Shown here: positions 9,363 through 18,975 of the stretch, piece after piece
How positions within the stretch are numbered: position 1 is the stretch's first letter
Layout of the letters: each line of letters begins with the position of its first letter
Assembly: GCA_963777355.1 (NCBI GenBank)
Contig: CAVZQK010000022.1
Coordinates: 310,001 to 374,000, forward strand
Length of the DNA stretch: 64,000 nucleotides
Reading direction: 5' to 3'
DNA from: DATJHM01 sp963777355
Lineage (GTDB): Bacteria > Chloroflexota > Ktedonobacteria > Ktedonobacterales > Ktedonobacteraceae
Notes under the pieces: model-generated
Seen by the model: the letters and a program-made list of their open reading frames with translations, nothing else
The model's database searches: none
Told to the model about the DNA's origin: nothing
Translations under genes and position numbers: made by a program

Positions 9363-11721
9363 CTACTTGTTTTCGGTGAGGTGAGGGAGTTGTAGTGTGC
9401 GTTTCTCGCCCCAGGTGCCTTCCCATTGGTAGGTGGAGAGTACTGGTGAGAGGGGCTTCTTTTGTTGAATATCGTCTAAAACTTCCAGGGGGTCTTTCTT
9501 TTCTTGCTGATGGCAATGCAAACGAAGAGTGTAGTGTTCGGGGTCTTTTATAGTGCATTCGATGCTCAAGGTATAGCTGCCCCATTGTATGGGTTCGACG
9601 CGGTAGATTGCACCTGAGCAGCGAAGAGCACGGGGCAGGAGAGGCTGAATGCTGATCTGCTTGCCCTCTTCTTCGCGGAGTCCGAGGAGAGAACTCATTA
9701 ACAGGTGAATACTGAGCGCACCCCAGCCATAACCCTCTATACCTGCATTTACATAATCGATCTCATTTTGTTTTCCGGACGAGACAGGTTGTCGATACTC
9801 TGCGGGTGATGCCTGGTAAACCACCGTGTGCATCCAGTTCTCGGCTGTCGCTGCTCTGGTAGGAGGCATTAATAAAACGATAGGCCAGTTCAGCGGCTTC
9901 TTCAAACATCTCAGCAGCCTCAGCGGCACCTAAAAGGGTCATGACGACGGGCGGCCAGGAGAGTGGTGCCCAGCCACTATGCATAGGAAGATTTGAGAAG
10001 ACAGAGCGAAGCTGCTCGGTATGGTCCCGGCCAGCCACGCCACAAAAGAGGGGGGCCAGATGCATCGTATCCTGTTGAGAAGACCATTCTTGCGCAACTG
10101 AATCATAATCGCGAAACCAGCCATCCTGCCACATCAGACGGGTCTTGAAGGTAAATTCAGCGGCTATCTTTCTCCACTCATTCGATGCGAGAGAAAAATC
10201 CAGCGTGGGATCAGCGGGGTCCTCCTGAGAGAGATTGTCGGCCCAGCGAGCGAGAATGGAGGCGCTCTGGGCCATACTCGCCTGCAAGTCTACGGGACGG
10301 ACATGTTGGATAACAGTGCCACCAGTTTGTTGGGGGCCGAAACGGCTGGAAACGTCCTGGCCGCTCTCCCAAGAACAGTTATAAATGAGATAGCCCTCGG
10401 CATCGCGTCGATGCTCCAGCCACCAGCGCAGAAAGGCGGCGGCACGAGGGTAGAGGCGGCGCAACCAGTGAGTATCGCCAGTTCTGAGCCAGAGCTGGTC
10501 ACAACACCAGATTGGATAGCCCCATTCGGGTGCGGTTCCACAGACCTGGCCGTCATCGGCAACCATATTATAGCTACCATCTTCACGCATACAGGGGAGA
10601 TTGGGCGTGGGGCCGACTCGAAATGGCCCAGAATAACTTCGGCTGCCAGATCAGGATCGGCGTAACTGAGAAACAGGGCATCCATTGCAGCTTCAGCGAG
10701 CACGAGACGAGGGGCCTGAATTTGCATACCATCGAAATAGTGATCAACCATGCCTACGGAAGGGCGAATCACCATACGCAAGGTCTCAAGATCATAGACG
10801 AGTCCGCGCCGCCAATGGGCAGGCCAATCGCCAGAGAGTTGAGGAGCCTGATTCCAGAAGGCCTCGTCGTCGGTCTGGTGATCCGCGTTGGCGCGGGCGA
10901 TCTCTTCAATGCCATCCAACCAGCCCTGGTAGACAGTATCTTGCGAGACACCGCGCGCCAGAACAACATTGATAATACGCTGAGGATTGGCAGTCTCATT
11001 GCCTTCCAGAACGAGATCACAGGGGAGAACGAGGGAGCGGCTTTGCCAACCAGTCTGCTCATCGTACTCAGTCACAGCAGGACGAGGAAGAGAAACGCCA
11101 TCAGCCCAGGCACTTGCATCCTCAAGAGTAAGCAGATAGCCCATTTCAGAAAACGTCAGTTCGCCACCATCGGCGGAGCGAGCACCATGAGCAAAAGCAT
11201 CGCCTTCACTAGCAAGACCAAGCAGGCAAAGTCCCTCCTGGGGACCAGGGATCGCGTAGAGGCCGTGCTCCCAGAGACGGCTTGTGTGCGGATTATGGGT
11301 ATGCTGATGGATCAGATAACAGGTTACAGGCAAGGGCTGAGCAGCGGTAGTAGAAAGAGTGAGAATACAGCCGAGGGCGTTTTCATTAATGAGAAAATAC
11401 CGTGCGGTCAGAGTCAAGGCATAGGCTGGCACGATACAGGTATATTCAAAACGATTTTTGGTATGAAGATGGCTGAGGATGAGTACAACCATGACGTTGG
11501 AAATCTTCAGGAGTAATCAGGGTCGTCTGAGCAATTTTGAGACCAATCTGGAGATGGGCGGTATACTGAAACTGATTGCGTGCATAGCTGCCGAGGTTAG
11601 GCATATGCCAGCCCATACCGAGCGGCGGCAAGGAACGCAATACACCGCTGGGATTGAGCTTCCAGGAGTGAAAAGGATTATCCAGATAGCCATGAGGGGT
11701 AAAATCGTCATGAGGAATCAT
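9363..11721 (-). pseudogene. Six-hairpin glycosidase (GH63/MGH1-like) gene with three frameshifts
   Basis: One protein of about 785 residues is split over four minus-strand frames (11721-11446, 11492-10290, 10590-9763 and 9929-9363). The N-terminal beta-rich part contains MGWHMPNLGSYARNQFQY. The (alpha/alpha)6 part contains EWGYPIWCCDQLWLRTGD, FLRWWLEHR and CSWESGQD, where the Glu/Asp are candidate catalytic acids as in GH63/MGH1-like glycosidases. YVNAGIEGYGWGALSIHLL follows near the end. Junctions map to homopolymers at about 11499 (extra C), 10609-10612 (missing C) and 9843 (extra C, all on the minus strand), and correcting them gives an exact codon number. The gene may be intact in the cell. 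It probably trims alpha- or mannosyl-type oligosaccharides; the substrate is unknown. GGAG lies 10 bases before the ATG. Confidence 0.78.
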
Positions 11722-11988
11722 CGCGTATCAACTCCATTTTCAGTTTTTCATCTATCTTCAATAAAAGATATTGGACAGACATCTTCAAATAGTCTCTGGT
11801 GGGCCTTCTGCTTCATCAGGCTGTCTATAAATTCTTTTATTTCTCGTCATTTCCCTCTCTTGACTTGTGTCATTCAGTAACATTATACTTGAAAAGTCCT
11901 ATTAAGAACAAATACAGAGACAGGAATCGGACAGAGACGTCAAAACTTACGTACATGCATATATCCTACAAAATGGAGAAATTGTACT

Positions 11989-12231
11989 ATGCGAGTGATC
12001 GCTTTAACCAGCCGATGTATTGCGAGTGGAAGCTGCGTCCTTAGCTGTCCCCAGGTTTTTGACCAGCGAGACAGTGATGGAACAGTCCACGTCCTCCAGG
12101 AACATCCCTCCCTGGATCTTCTTCAGAAAGTCCAGAAAGCCGTAAATATGTGTCCTGCCCAGGTCTTTATCACTGAAGATGAAGAGAACACATCCGAACT
12201 TACTATAGTAGAAAATGATCAGGATATGTAA
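11989..12231 (+). CDS. Short ferredoxin (3Fe-4S type) partner of the P450
   Basis: An 80-residue acidic iron-sulfur protein. The cluster motif is CIASGSCVLSCP (Cys 10, 16 and 20) plus CP at residue 55, the layout of the short ferredoxins that feed electrons to bacterial P450s. Residue 20 is Cys where many 3Fe-4S members have Ala, so a 4Fe-4S cluster is conceivable (inference). GGAG lies about 10 bases before the ATG at 11989. The P450 gene starts 134 bases downstream on the same strand, and the pair is probably one electron-transfer unit. No ferredoxin reductase is encoded nearby. Confidence 0.88.
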   Translation: MRVIALTSRCIASGSCVLSCPQVFDQRDSDGTVHVLQEHPSLDLLQKVQKAVNMCPAQVFITEDEENTSELTIVENDQDM

Positions 12232-12365
12232 TCCTACCACAGGCAGACAGTGATACGCAGAAACGACAACACAACGCTATTTCTCGCTGTCCCGCGCAAT
12301 GCGTGAAAGCAAATAGTCCTGTTAGGTTTCATACTGACAGAGAGTAAAAGATTGGAGCCAGAGAG

Positions 12366-13538
12366 ATGAGCAATGAGCAACAGGTGAAGACAGAGCAAAA
12401 AGAGATCCCACAGTTTCCTTTTGATAAACATAATCTTGAATGTCCCGCAGAGTACGGACGTTTGCGGCAAGAGTGTCCGGTGGCCAGAGTACAGATGCCG
12501 TATGGGGGCCAGGCCATTCTGCCGACACGATATGCAGATATCGCACAAGTCTTTACTGATCCGAACTGCGGGTTAATTCAGCGTTCAGATGGAGAAGTTG
12601 CTCGGATTGAGGCAGGTGATGTGACAGGGGCAGAGGCGGAGGGAGAAACCCTCTTCACCGTATCCGATACACGGCACAATATGGTACGTCGTCTGGTGAC
12701 AAAAGCGTTTACGGTTCAGGCAGCGAATAATCTGCGTCCACGCGTTATAGAGGTAACCAATGAGTTAGTGGATGCAATGGAGCATAAAGGACCGCCAGCC
12801 GAGCTATTTGAAGACTACGCCATCCAGACCCCCATGACGGTTCTCTGCGAATTACTTGGTATACCGCGTGAAGAAGAGAAACTCTTTCGTGAAGCAGCGA
12901 GGGCTATCATCTCCACCACAGCATCATCAGAGGAGAGGCAAGCGCAGATAATGACGCTGGTATATCGTCTGGCACCGGTGATCGAGCAAGAGAAGGCTCA
13001 TCCCAGAGATAATGTACTCAGCCTGGTAATCAAGGCACGTGAACAGGGAGACGATGTCATTACCGAGCCAGAAATGTACTCGCTCGCGATAGGGCTGATA
13101 GCGGCAGGCTTTGAAACAGTCAGTACGACCTTCACCAATTCTGCCTATATCTTATTTCAGCATCCTGAGCTAATAGAGCAATTAAAAGAGCGGGTTGACG
13201 AGCCGGAGCGCATGGCAATGGCAGTTGAAGAGATTCTACGGATCACCACAATTGGTCCGGGCCGTCCGAGAATCACACGAGGAGAGGTCCATTTGGGAGA
13301 GACGACTATTCCGAAGGGAGAGGTAATCTTCTTAGCGACGACTGCGGCTAACTATGATGAGTCAGTTTTTCCCCATGCGAACGTAATCGACTTCAATCGT
13401 GAAGCGAATCCCATACTCAACTTTGGACGCGGCATCCACGCATGTCTTGGTCAGCAGATAGCAAGAATGGAGCTCCAGGTGTTGTGGAGTACATTGCTGA
13501 AGCGGTTGCCGACAATACGGCTGGCGGTTGAGTCCTGA
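12366..13538 (+). CDS. Cytochrome P450
   Basis: A 390-residue soluble bacterial class I P450, a haem monooxygenase. The haem-ligand loop is FGRGIHACLG with the axial Cys at about residue 360. The oxygen-activating I helix reads AGFETVSTT and the K-helix ExxR is EILR. Length is typical for bacterial CYPs. No membrane anchor is present. GGAG about 10 bases upstream supports the ATG at 12366. The ferredoxin gene just upstream is its likely electron donor. The substrate cannot be told from the sequence; an amidohydrolase lies 680 bases downstream but is not clearly in the same operon. Confidence 0.93.
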   Translation: MSNEQQVKTEQKEIPQFPFDKHNLECPAEYGRLRQECPVARVQMPYGGQAILPTRYADIAQVFTDPNCGLIQRSDGEVARIEAGDVTGAEAEGETLFTVSDTRHNMVRRLVTKAFTVQAANNLRPRVIEVTNELVDAMEHKGPPAELFEDYAIQTPMTVLCELLGIPREEEKLFREAARAIISTTASSEERQAQIMTLVYRLAPVIEQEKAHPRDNVLSLVIKAREQGDDVITEPEMYSLAIGLIAAGFETVSTTFTNSAYILFQHPELIEQLKERVDEPERMAMAVEEILRITTIGPGRPRITRGEVHLGETTIPKGEVIFLATTAANYDESVFPHANVIDFNREANPILNFGRGIHACLGQQIARMELQVLWSTLLKRLPTIRLAVES

Positions 13539-14221
13539 GGAAGTGCCGTGGCGCACAGATGATACGTTGACGTATGGGCCTGCCAAGTTGCCCGTGACCT
13601 GGTAATATCGGTCTGCGGGGCGAGAGGATCGCTCGGCGAAGCGGTCAGAGACCCCCACAGGGGGCACGGTCAACAGCCGACCCTACGACGTTTCTGCGGC
13701 GCGAAAAGGGGTCTCTCATCAAGAGGGTTTGCCCCTTTTGCCCCCTGCCTCAAATGTGTCCGGGAGAGAGAAATACGTTCCGCGTCTTCTCTGCGAAGCG
13801 AGAGGAATGGTTAGCGAACACGGTCAGAGACCCCCACAGGAGCAGGACACGATTACGCGTGCATGTTCCGTTTCTTCTGCAAGCCAGCGTTTCTGCACGC
13901 TGCATCATGTCCCTACCAAGACCCGTTCACCTCTCTTTTTCTGAGCGAAGGAGGGTCATTGCAAACCTGTTTGATTTTGTTGGAGGAGGTGGGTCAACAG
14001 CCGACCCTACCCGTCACTGTAGAGCGAGAGAGGATTGCGGATCGAGACATTTGCTTTTTTGCCTCCTTTTCCAAACCGAACGCTGGATTGCCATTAGGCA
14101 GTAAAATGTGAGATATAATAGGCAAATCTCTTTGAAATAAGTTTGAGAGGCCGCCCGATAGCTCAAGCGTATACTTGTCTGGATATTGTTGCGACCTCTT
14201 TTATGAGGAAGGTAAACAACG
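13539..14221. repeat. Non-coding gap holding a whole and a split copy of a GGTCAGAGACCCCC...CCGACCCTAC repeat
   Basis: The short open frames here run through repeat sequence and have no family resemblance, so I see no gene. A compact repeat at 13643-13687 joins GGTCAGAGACCCCCACAG to GGTCAACAGCCGACCCTACG. The same two halves recur at 13822-13840 and 13992-14010, separated by about 150 bases. The CCCTAC end links this unit to the CTGCCCTACG family elsewhere in the window. Confidence 0.65.
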
Positions 14222-15202
14222 ATGTCTCAAAGTGAAAAGCACCAAACGATGCGAACAATTACGCTTGAAGAGCACTATGCGACGCCAGCGTATTTGGATG
14301 GTCCAGGGCGAGATTTCAAGGTCAATAGTCCCCAGATCGCTGAACTGTTGGGCAATCTCGGTGAGCAAAGGATTGCGGCAATGGATGCCGCTGGTATAGA
14401 TATGCAAGTACTATCGCTCGTCTCTCCGGGTGTGGAGCAACTGGATGTAGATGAGGCGGTGACGGTTGCTCGTGAGACAAATGATCGTCTTGCAGAGGCG
14501 GTGAGGCGCTATCCGAGCCGTTTTGCGGGATTTGCAGCGCTGCCAAGCGCAGTTCCGGACAAAGCGGCAGACGAGTTGGAGCGGATGATCGGCGAACATG
14601 GATTTAAGGGAGCAGTGATTAATGGTCATATCCAGGGCCGCTATCTGGATGATAAGTTCTTCTGGCCGATTCTGGAGCGAGCTGAAGCACTCCAGGTGCC
14701 AATTTATCTTCATCCGACACAACCGCCAAGAGCAGTAGTCGAAGCTTCTTACGCAGGCTTCTCGCCAGCAGTGATGGCATCACTGACGAGAGGGGCATGG
14801 GGATGGCATATAGAGACGGCTATCCATGTCATTCGTCTGATCCTGGGTGGAGTATTTGATCGCTACCCACGCTTGCAGGTCGTGATTGGGCATCAGGGGG
14901 AGGGGATTCCATTCATGCTGCCCAGACTTAATCGTACGCTGCCCACAGAGATAACAAAGCTAGAGCGTCCAATGGGGGCCTATCTGCGAGAAAACCTCCA
15001 CTACACATTTGCGGGATTCAATTGGACGCCAACGTTTCTCGATCTGTTGCTTGAGGTTGGCGTTGAGCGGATCATGTTCTCCGCCGACTATCCATTCATG
15101 CCGATGGAAGAGGCGCGCACGTTTTTGGATCAGCTTCCGGTGAGTCCTGCTGACAAAGAGCGGATCGCACATGGGAATGCGGAACGTCTTTTGAGTTTAT
15201 GA
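14222..15202 (+). CDS. Amidohydrolase-family metal-dependent hydrolase (ACMSD-like TIM barrel)
   Basis: A 326-residue amidohydrolase-2 type protein, related to 2-amino-3-carboxymuconate-semialdehyde decarboxylase and other non-oxidative decarboxylases or hydrolases. Family landmarks are the N-terminal metal-site strand ITLEEHYATP (E..H in place of the classical HxH), YPSRFAGFAALP, PIYLHPTQPP, VVIGHQGEGIPF and IMFSADYPFM, which carries the late catalytic Asp. AGGAAGG precedes the ATG at 14222; a second in-frame ATG at 14252 is possible. The reaction could be a decarboxylation or a hydrolysis. A stem-loop with a T tract lies about 340 bases downstream, beyond a repeat array. Confidence 0.87.
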   Translation: MSQSEKHQTMRTITLEEHYATPAYLDGPGRDFKVNSPQIAELLGNLGEQRIAAMDAAGIDMQVLSLVSPGVEQLDVDEAVTVARETNDRLAEAVRRYPSRFAGFAALPSAVPDKAADELERMIGEHGFKGAVINGHIQGRYLDDKFFWPILERAEALQVPIYLHPTQPPRAVVEASYAGFSPAVMASLTRGAWGWHIETAIHVIRLILGGVFDRYPRLQVVIGHQGEGIPFMLPRLNRTLPTEITKLERPMGAYLRENLHYTFAGFNWTPTFLDLLLEVGVERIMFSADYPFMPMEEARTFLDQLPVSPADKERIAHGNAERLLSL

Positions 15203-15252
15203 TACAGATTGACCTAATGCGCCTGTATATGATCGTGAACAGGGCATTGCTC

Positions 15253-15503
15253 GGCGAGGGGGAGACGGCCTAGCCGATCTGCCCTACGAGGGGTTTGTCG
15301 GCTCTGTCTTCTCTTTCCGGATACTTTTTGCAGGGCGAGGGGGAGACGGCCTAGCCGATCTGCCCTACGAGGGGTTTGTCGGCTCTGTCTTCTCTTTCCG
15401 GATACTTTTTGCAGGGCGAGGGGGAGACGGCCTAGCCGATCTGCCCTACGAGGGGTTTGTCGGCTCTGTCTTCTCTTTCCGGACACTTTTTGCAGGGCGA
15501 GGG
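15253..15503. repeat. Tandem array of three 81-bp units (CTGCCCTACG family)
   Basis: The core GAGACGGCCTAGCCGATCTG begins at 15262, 15343 and 15424, exactly 81 bp apart, and the units are nearly identical. Because 81 is divisible by three, the array leaves a long spurious open frame on the minus strand. It lies between the amidohydrolase and ftsH. Near identity suggests recent tandem expansion. Confidence 0.9.
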
Positions 15504-15545
15504 AAGCGCTCGGCCTTCGACTACGTGAGTGGAAGCTTTTAGATG

Positions 15546-15606
15546 AAACAGGTGAATCAGTTATCCTGTTGCGGGCTGATTCACCTGTTTTGGTGTTTTT
15601 GTTTTA
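15546..15606 (+). terminator. Rho-independent terminator, 15-bp perfect stem
   Basis: AAACAGGTGAATCAG at 15546-15560 pairs perfectly with 15576-15590 around a 15-base loop and is followed by TGGTGTTTTTGTTTT. The T tract is on the plus strand, so it ends transcripts from the amidohydrolase side. It also directly follows the ftsH stop and may act both ways. Confidence 0.8.
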
Positions 15607-17937
15607 AGCCTGGTTTTGGAATAGGGATTCAAATTGTGAGCGATCTAATTGCTCATGCTCTATCAGGGCATCAGCAAGTTGCGTTAGCTCATCACTATGT
15701 TCGGTCAGGATGGCACGGGCCATCTGGCGGCCTTCGTTGAGGATACGCTGGACTTCGGCGTCGATGACGGCACTTAAAACGATGCCATTATTATTCTGGG
15801 GTGCAGAAGTTGTCATGGCAAAATGCGCCCGGTGCTGCTGACGAGAGAAGACAGGGTTGCCATCTGCATCGAGGGCGAGGGCCTGTGAAAAGGCAGGAAC
15901 ATCATGCGGGTCGATACGGCGCATATTGAGCGAATAGTCGCCCTCAGCGCGATAATCGGCGAAGACGACGCCGACCTGTTCGCTCATGCCCCAGCGAGTA
16001 ACCATGCGTCGTGCCAGATCGGTCACGACCTGCAAATCGTTTTCGGCTCCAGTAGTAATACGATCAGGGCCAAAGGTCAACTCTTCTGCGACGCGGCCAC
16101 CCAGGCCAACAGCGATACGAGCCATCAAAGTTTCGCGGCTATAGTTGTAGCGATCCTCTTCGGCAGTAAATTGCGTCACACCAAGACTCTGTCCACGGGG
16201 AAGAATCGTGACGCGGTTCACCGTATCGGCTTCGGGGAGATGATAGGCAACCAGGGCATGACCGCCCTCATGATACGCAATAATCTTGCGTTCTTTCTCG
16301 CTCATAACCAGGGGGCGCAACGCTCCCAATTGCACACGGGCGAGAGCCTCCTCAAAGCAATCATGCGTCACATCCTCTTGATCGCGGCGGGCGGCTGAGA
16401 GCGCGGCCTCGTTGACCAGATTCGCCAGATCTGCGCCACACATACCAGTAGTCAGGCGGGAGAGGCGTTCCAGATTAACGGACTCGTGCAAGGGTGTATT
16501 GCGGGTATGAACCTTTAAGATTGCTTCCCGGCCAACACGGTCTGGCGGCGAGACAGTCACATGGCGGTCAAAGCGTCCGGGGCGCAGGAGAGCTTTATCC
16601 AGAATATCAGCGCGGTTAGTAGCAGCCAGGACAACGACGGCCTGACGTGTATCAAAACCGTCCATTTCAACCAGAAGTTGGTTGAGCGTCTGGTCGCGTT
16701 CTTCATTGCCGCTGGCACGGATAGAGCGCTTGCGGCCAACAGCATCGATCTCGTCGATAAAGATAACGGCTGGAGCGGCCTGGCGTGCCTGGAGAAAGAG
16801 GTCACGAACACGGCTAGCACCGACGCCGACAAACATCTCAACGAATTCGGATGCGCTCATGCTAAAGAAAGGGACATTCGCCTCGCCGGCAACCGCTTTC
16901 GCCAGCAGTGTTTTGCCGGTACCCGGAGGGCCAACGAGAAGAGCGCCGCGAGGGATACGTGCCCCCAGGCGGTTATAGCGCTCTGGAGTGCGCAGAAACT
17001 GGACAATCTCCTCTAATTCAGTACGGACCTCGTCAATACCAGCCACGTCCGCGAAAGTCACATCGGGCGGAGTGAGCACGCGGGCAGAAGTTGCTGTAGT
17101 CGGTTGGCCGGGCTTAGCGGGCAGAGGAGCAGCTTTCCTTGCAGAAGTAGGAGTACTGAGAGGTCCCTTATTTGCATTCGTATTAGGGGAGGTCGTATTT
17201 GCCCCATTGCTGCGCTCAAAACGACGAGCTTTGCTCTTACCAAGTTGAGAGAAGCGGTCATCAAGCCCACGAGGAGCACGAGGCTTATTCCGTGAGGAGA
17301 AGAGCACAAAGAACAGAATCAGAGTAAGAACAAACGGCACCATGCGCCAGAGTAGAGTAAGCCAGGCCACCGATAACGGAGGAGAGAGCGTACTGACCTG
17401 GACATTGGAGCTGAGTAAGAGCGGCAGCAACTGCGCATCACCTGCCAGGGGCTCCTGGGAATAGATAGCGCGTGAGGCAGCTATCGGTAAAGAGCCAGCG
17501 ACAGTCGTACTCCCGTAACGAATAACATGGTTCCAAAGAGAGATATCAGAGGCCAAAGCCTTCTGATCAGGAGCGGTAATTCGCGCAGAAGAAGAGGCAG
17601 AAGTGGTAGTTTGCGTGAGAGGATTTTTTAACAAACCATCAAGGTCATTCCCACTCACGATCACCGCAGCCATATTTCCTGATTTCACCTGCGCAATAAA
17701 AGTACTATAGTCAATCTCGGTCATACCATTGGGTACAGACTTCAAGACAGGCGGCGGCAATTGTCCAAAAACAGCGAACAATAAAACAACCGCGAGAAGA
17801 AGGAGAAACCCTGTGAACAAGGTATTTTTCTGATCTTGCAAAAATTTTTGAGTCTTTCGTACATACGTTTTCACTGATTGAGAGCGTCGTGCGTCTACTT
17901 GAGAGCGGCTACGACGTCCGGCCTTATCGTCCATCAT
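15604..17937 (-). CDS. ftsH: ATP-dependent zinc metalloprotease FtsH
   Basis: A 777-residue membrane-bound AAA+ protease that degrades membrane and misfolded proteins. In order: a basic N-terminus, a TM helix (residues about 35-60), an extracytoplasmic domain, a second TM helix (about 195-220), a Pro/Ala-rich linker, the AAA domain (GPPGTGKTLLAKAVAGEA, IFIDEIDAVGRKR, the second region of homology ending LLRPGRFDRHV), and the protease domain with zinc motif HEGGH. The later Asp-containing stretch is TTGAENDLQVVTDLARR. Length is slightly above the usual 640-700 because of the linker. GAGGTGA immediately precedes two consecutive ATGs (17937 and 17934); the second is better spaced. Confidence 0.96.
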   Translation of the reverse strand: MMDDKAGRRSRSQVDARRSQSVKTYVRKTQKFLQDQKNTLFTGFLLLLAVVLLFAVFGQLPPPVLKSVPNGMTEIDYSTFIAQVKSGNMAAVIVSGNDLDGLLKNPLTQTTTSASSSARITAPDQKALASDISLWNHVIRYGSTTVAGSLPIAASRAIYSQEPLAGDAQLLPLLLSSNVQVSTLSPPLSVAWLTLLWRMVPFVLTLILFFVLFSSRNKPRAPRGLDDRFSQLGKSKARRFERSNGANTTSPNTNANKGPLSTPTSARKAAPLPAKPGQPTTATSARVLTPPDVTFADVAGIDEVRTELEEIVQFLRTPERYNRLGARIPRGALLVGPPGTGKTLLAKAVAGEANVPFFSMSASEFVEMFVGVGASRVRDLFLQARQAAPAVIFIDEIDAVGRKRSIRASGNEERDQTLNQLLVEMDGFDTRQAVVVLAATNRADILDKALLRPGRFDRHVTVSPPDRVGREAILKVHTRNTPLHESVNLERLSRLTTGMCGADLANLVNEAALSAARRDQEDVTHDCFEEALARVQLGALRPLVMSEKERKIIAYHEGGHALVAYHLPEADTVNRVTILPRGQSLGVTQFTAEEDRYNYSRETLMARIAVGLGGRVAEELTFGPDRITTGAENDLQVVTDLARRMVTRWGMSEQVGVVFADYRAEGDYSLNMRRIDPHDVPAFSQALALDADGNPVFSRQQHRAHFAMTTSAPQNNNGIVLSAVIDAEVQRILNEGRQMARAILTEHSDELTQLADALIEHEQLDRSQFESLFQNQA

Positions 17938-18975
17938 TCACCTCGCCTAAAAAAGGTCACAGAGAAAACCCTTCTCTGTAAAACCCCTCGCCAATGTTTG
18001 TAGAACAAGCTCTTGCTATATCATCGTGAACGCTGTAATAGCGTATTCTTCGCTCACACGCTTAAATAGCATGATAGAATATGGAGAAGAGAAAAAGCTC
18101 TCCCACAATACACACATGTTCCAGCATGGTTATTAGCCTACTGATAAACAACATTCCTCCCGATGGCCTGGAACCTTCATTGGCCAGGTCAAGTCGTGGC
18201 TCATCGTGATACAAGCATTGATGCCACCGAAAAAGAATGCTTACAATTGATCCATCCTGCTAAAAAAAACAGGAAAGAGTCCGGGAAAAAAATTGAATTT
18301 AATAAGAAAAACAGGCGATTCTTTGGTGGACCGGTAACAGTGTACAGCTTCTTGCTAAGAAGTATAATCTCCTCGGTACTTTCTTCTTACCAGAACAGTA
18401 ATAGACGTATAGGGCTACTCCTTAAACGATGTACCAACGTGTTTCTGTATAGTTTATTATAACGGGCTTACCATACTGAGACAACAAGAAGCTCGACAAC
18501 TACAGAGAGAAACGTAGCAAAACTATGAAGGTGTAGTTGCTCTATGCACTTTTATTACGCGTTTTTGAGCACGAAAGATTACAAAAATGGAGCTCAATTT
18601 TCAAACCAATCGTACAAGCGGAGAGATGTGTAGGGAAAAGCATGGACAGAATGATGCTTGTTCCTATCTGAGTGATTAGTCAGCCAAGCAGGCGGAGATG
18701 GAGAAGTGGAGATAAACCTCAATCGTACTAGTGGAGCAAGATTTTTCCAGAGGAAACAAAGTGATAACTCTGCCTATGGGCATAGGAGTTTTCTCCTATG
18801 CCACTTACGAGATTGTGGTAGGTTATTGTTTCATACATTTGGAATGGCGAGAAAATCGCACGGCGAGGTGGACGGGGAGCAAGCCACGGTCCCTCCCTAT
18901 GATTTCGGGCGTGAGCGGTTTTCCCCATCCAATCATTCCCACGGATCTCTCTTTCAGATTAAGTCAGTCTGGATA
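17938..18975. other. 1-kb gap without a recognisable gene
   Basis: Open frames here (for example 18163-18462) have no family features. Two short peptide-coding stretches resemble each other: one beginning at 18587 (MELNFQTNRTSGEM) and one at 18706 (MEINLNRTSGARF), which could be traces of a duplicated, decayed gene. A perfect 10-bp hairpin with a TTTT loop lies at 18779-18802 and would be a weak terminator-like structure. The ftsH promoter is expected at the left end. Nothing else stands out. Confidence 0.5.

Noticed and set aside
10512..11516. 334-codon plus-strand open frame
   Set aside because: It is antisense to the glycosidase gene, whose frames carry clear family motifs; the plus frame has none.
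13754..14111. Overlapping short plus-strand frames of 82 and 116 codons
   Set aside because: They run through repeat halves, lack family features and overlap each other in different frames.
15214..15486. 90-codon minus-strand open frame with a repeated RRQSRQTPRRADRLGR pattern
   Set aside because: It exists only because the 81-bp repeat unit is a multiple of three. No ribosome-binding site, and translation of the other arrays gives unrelated peptides.
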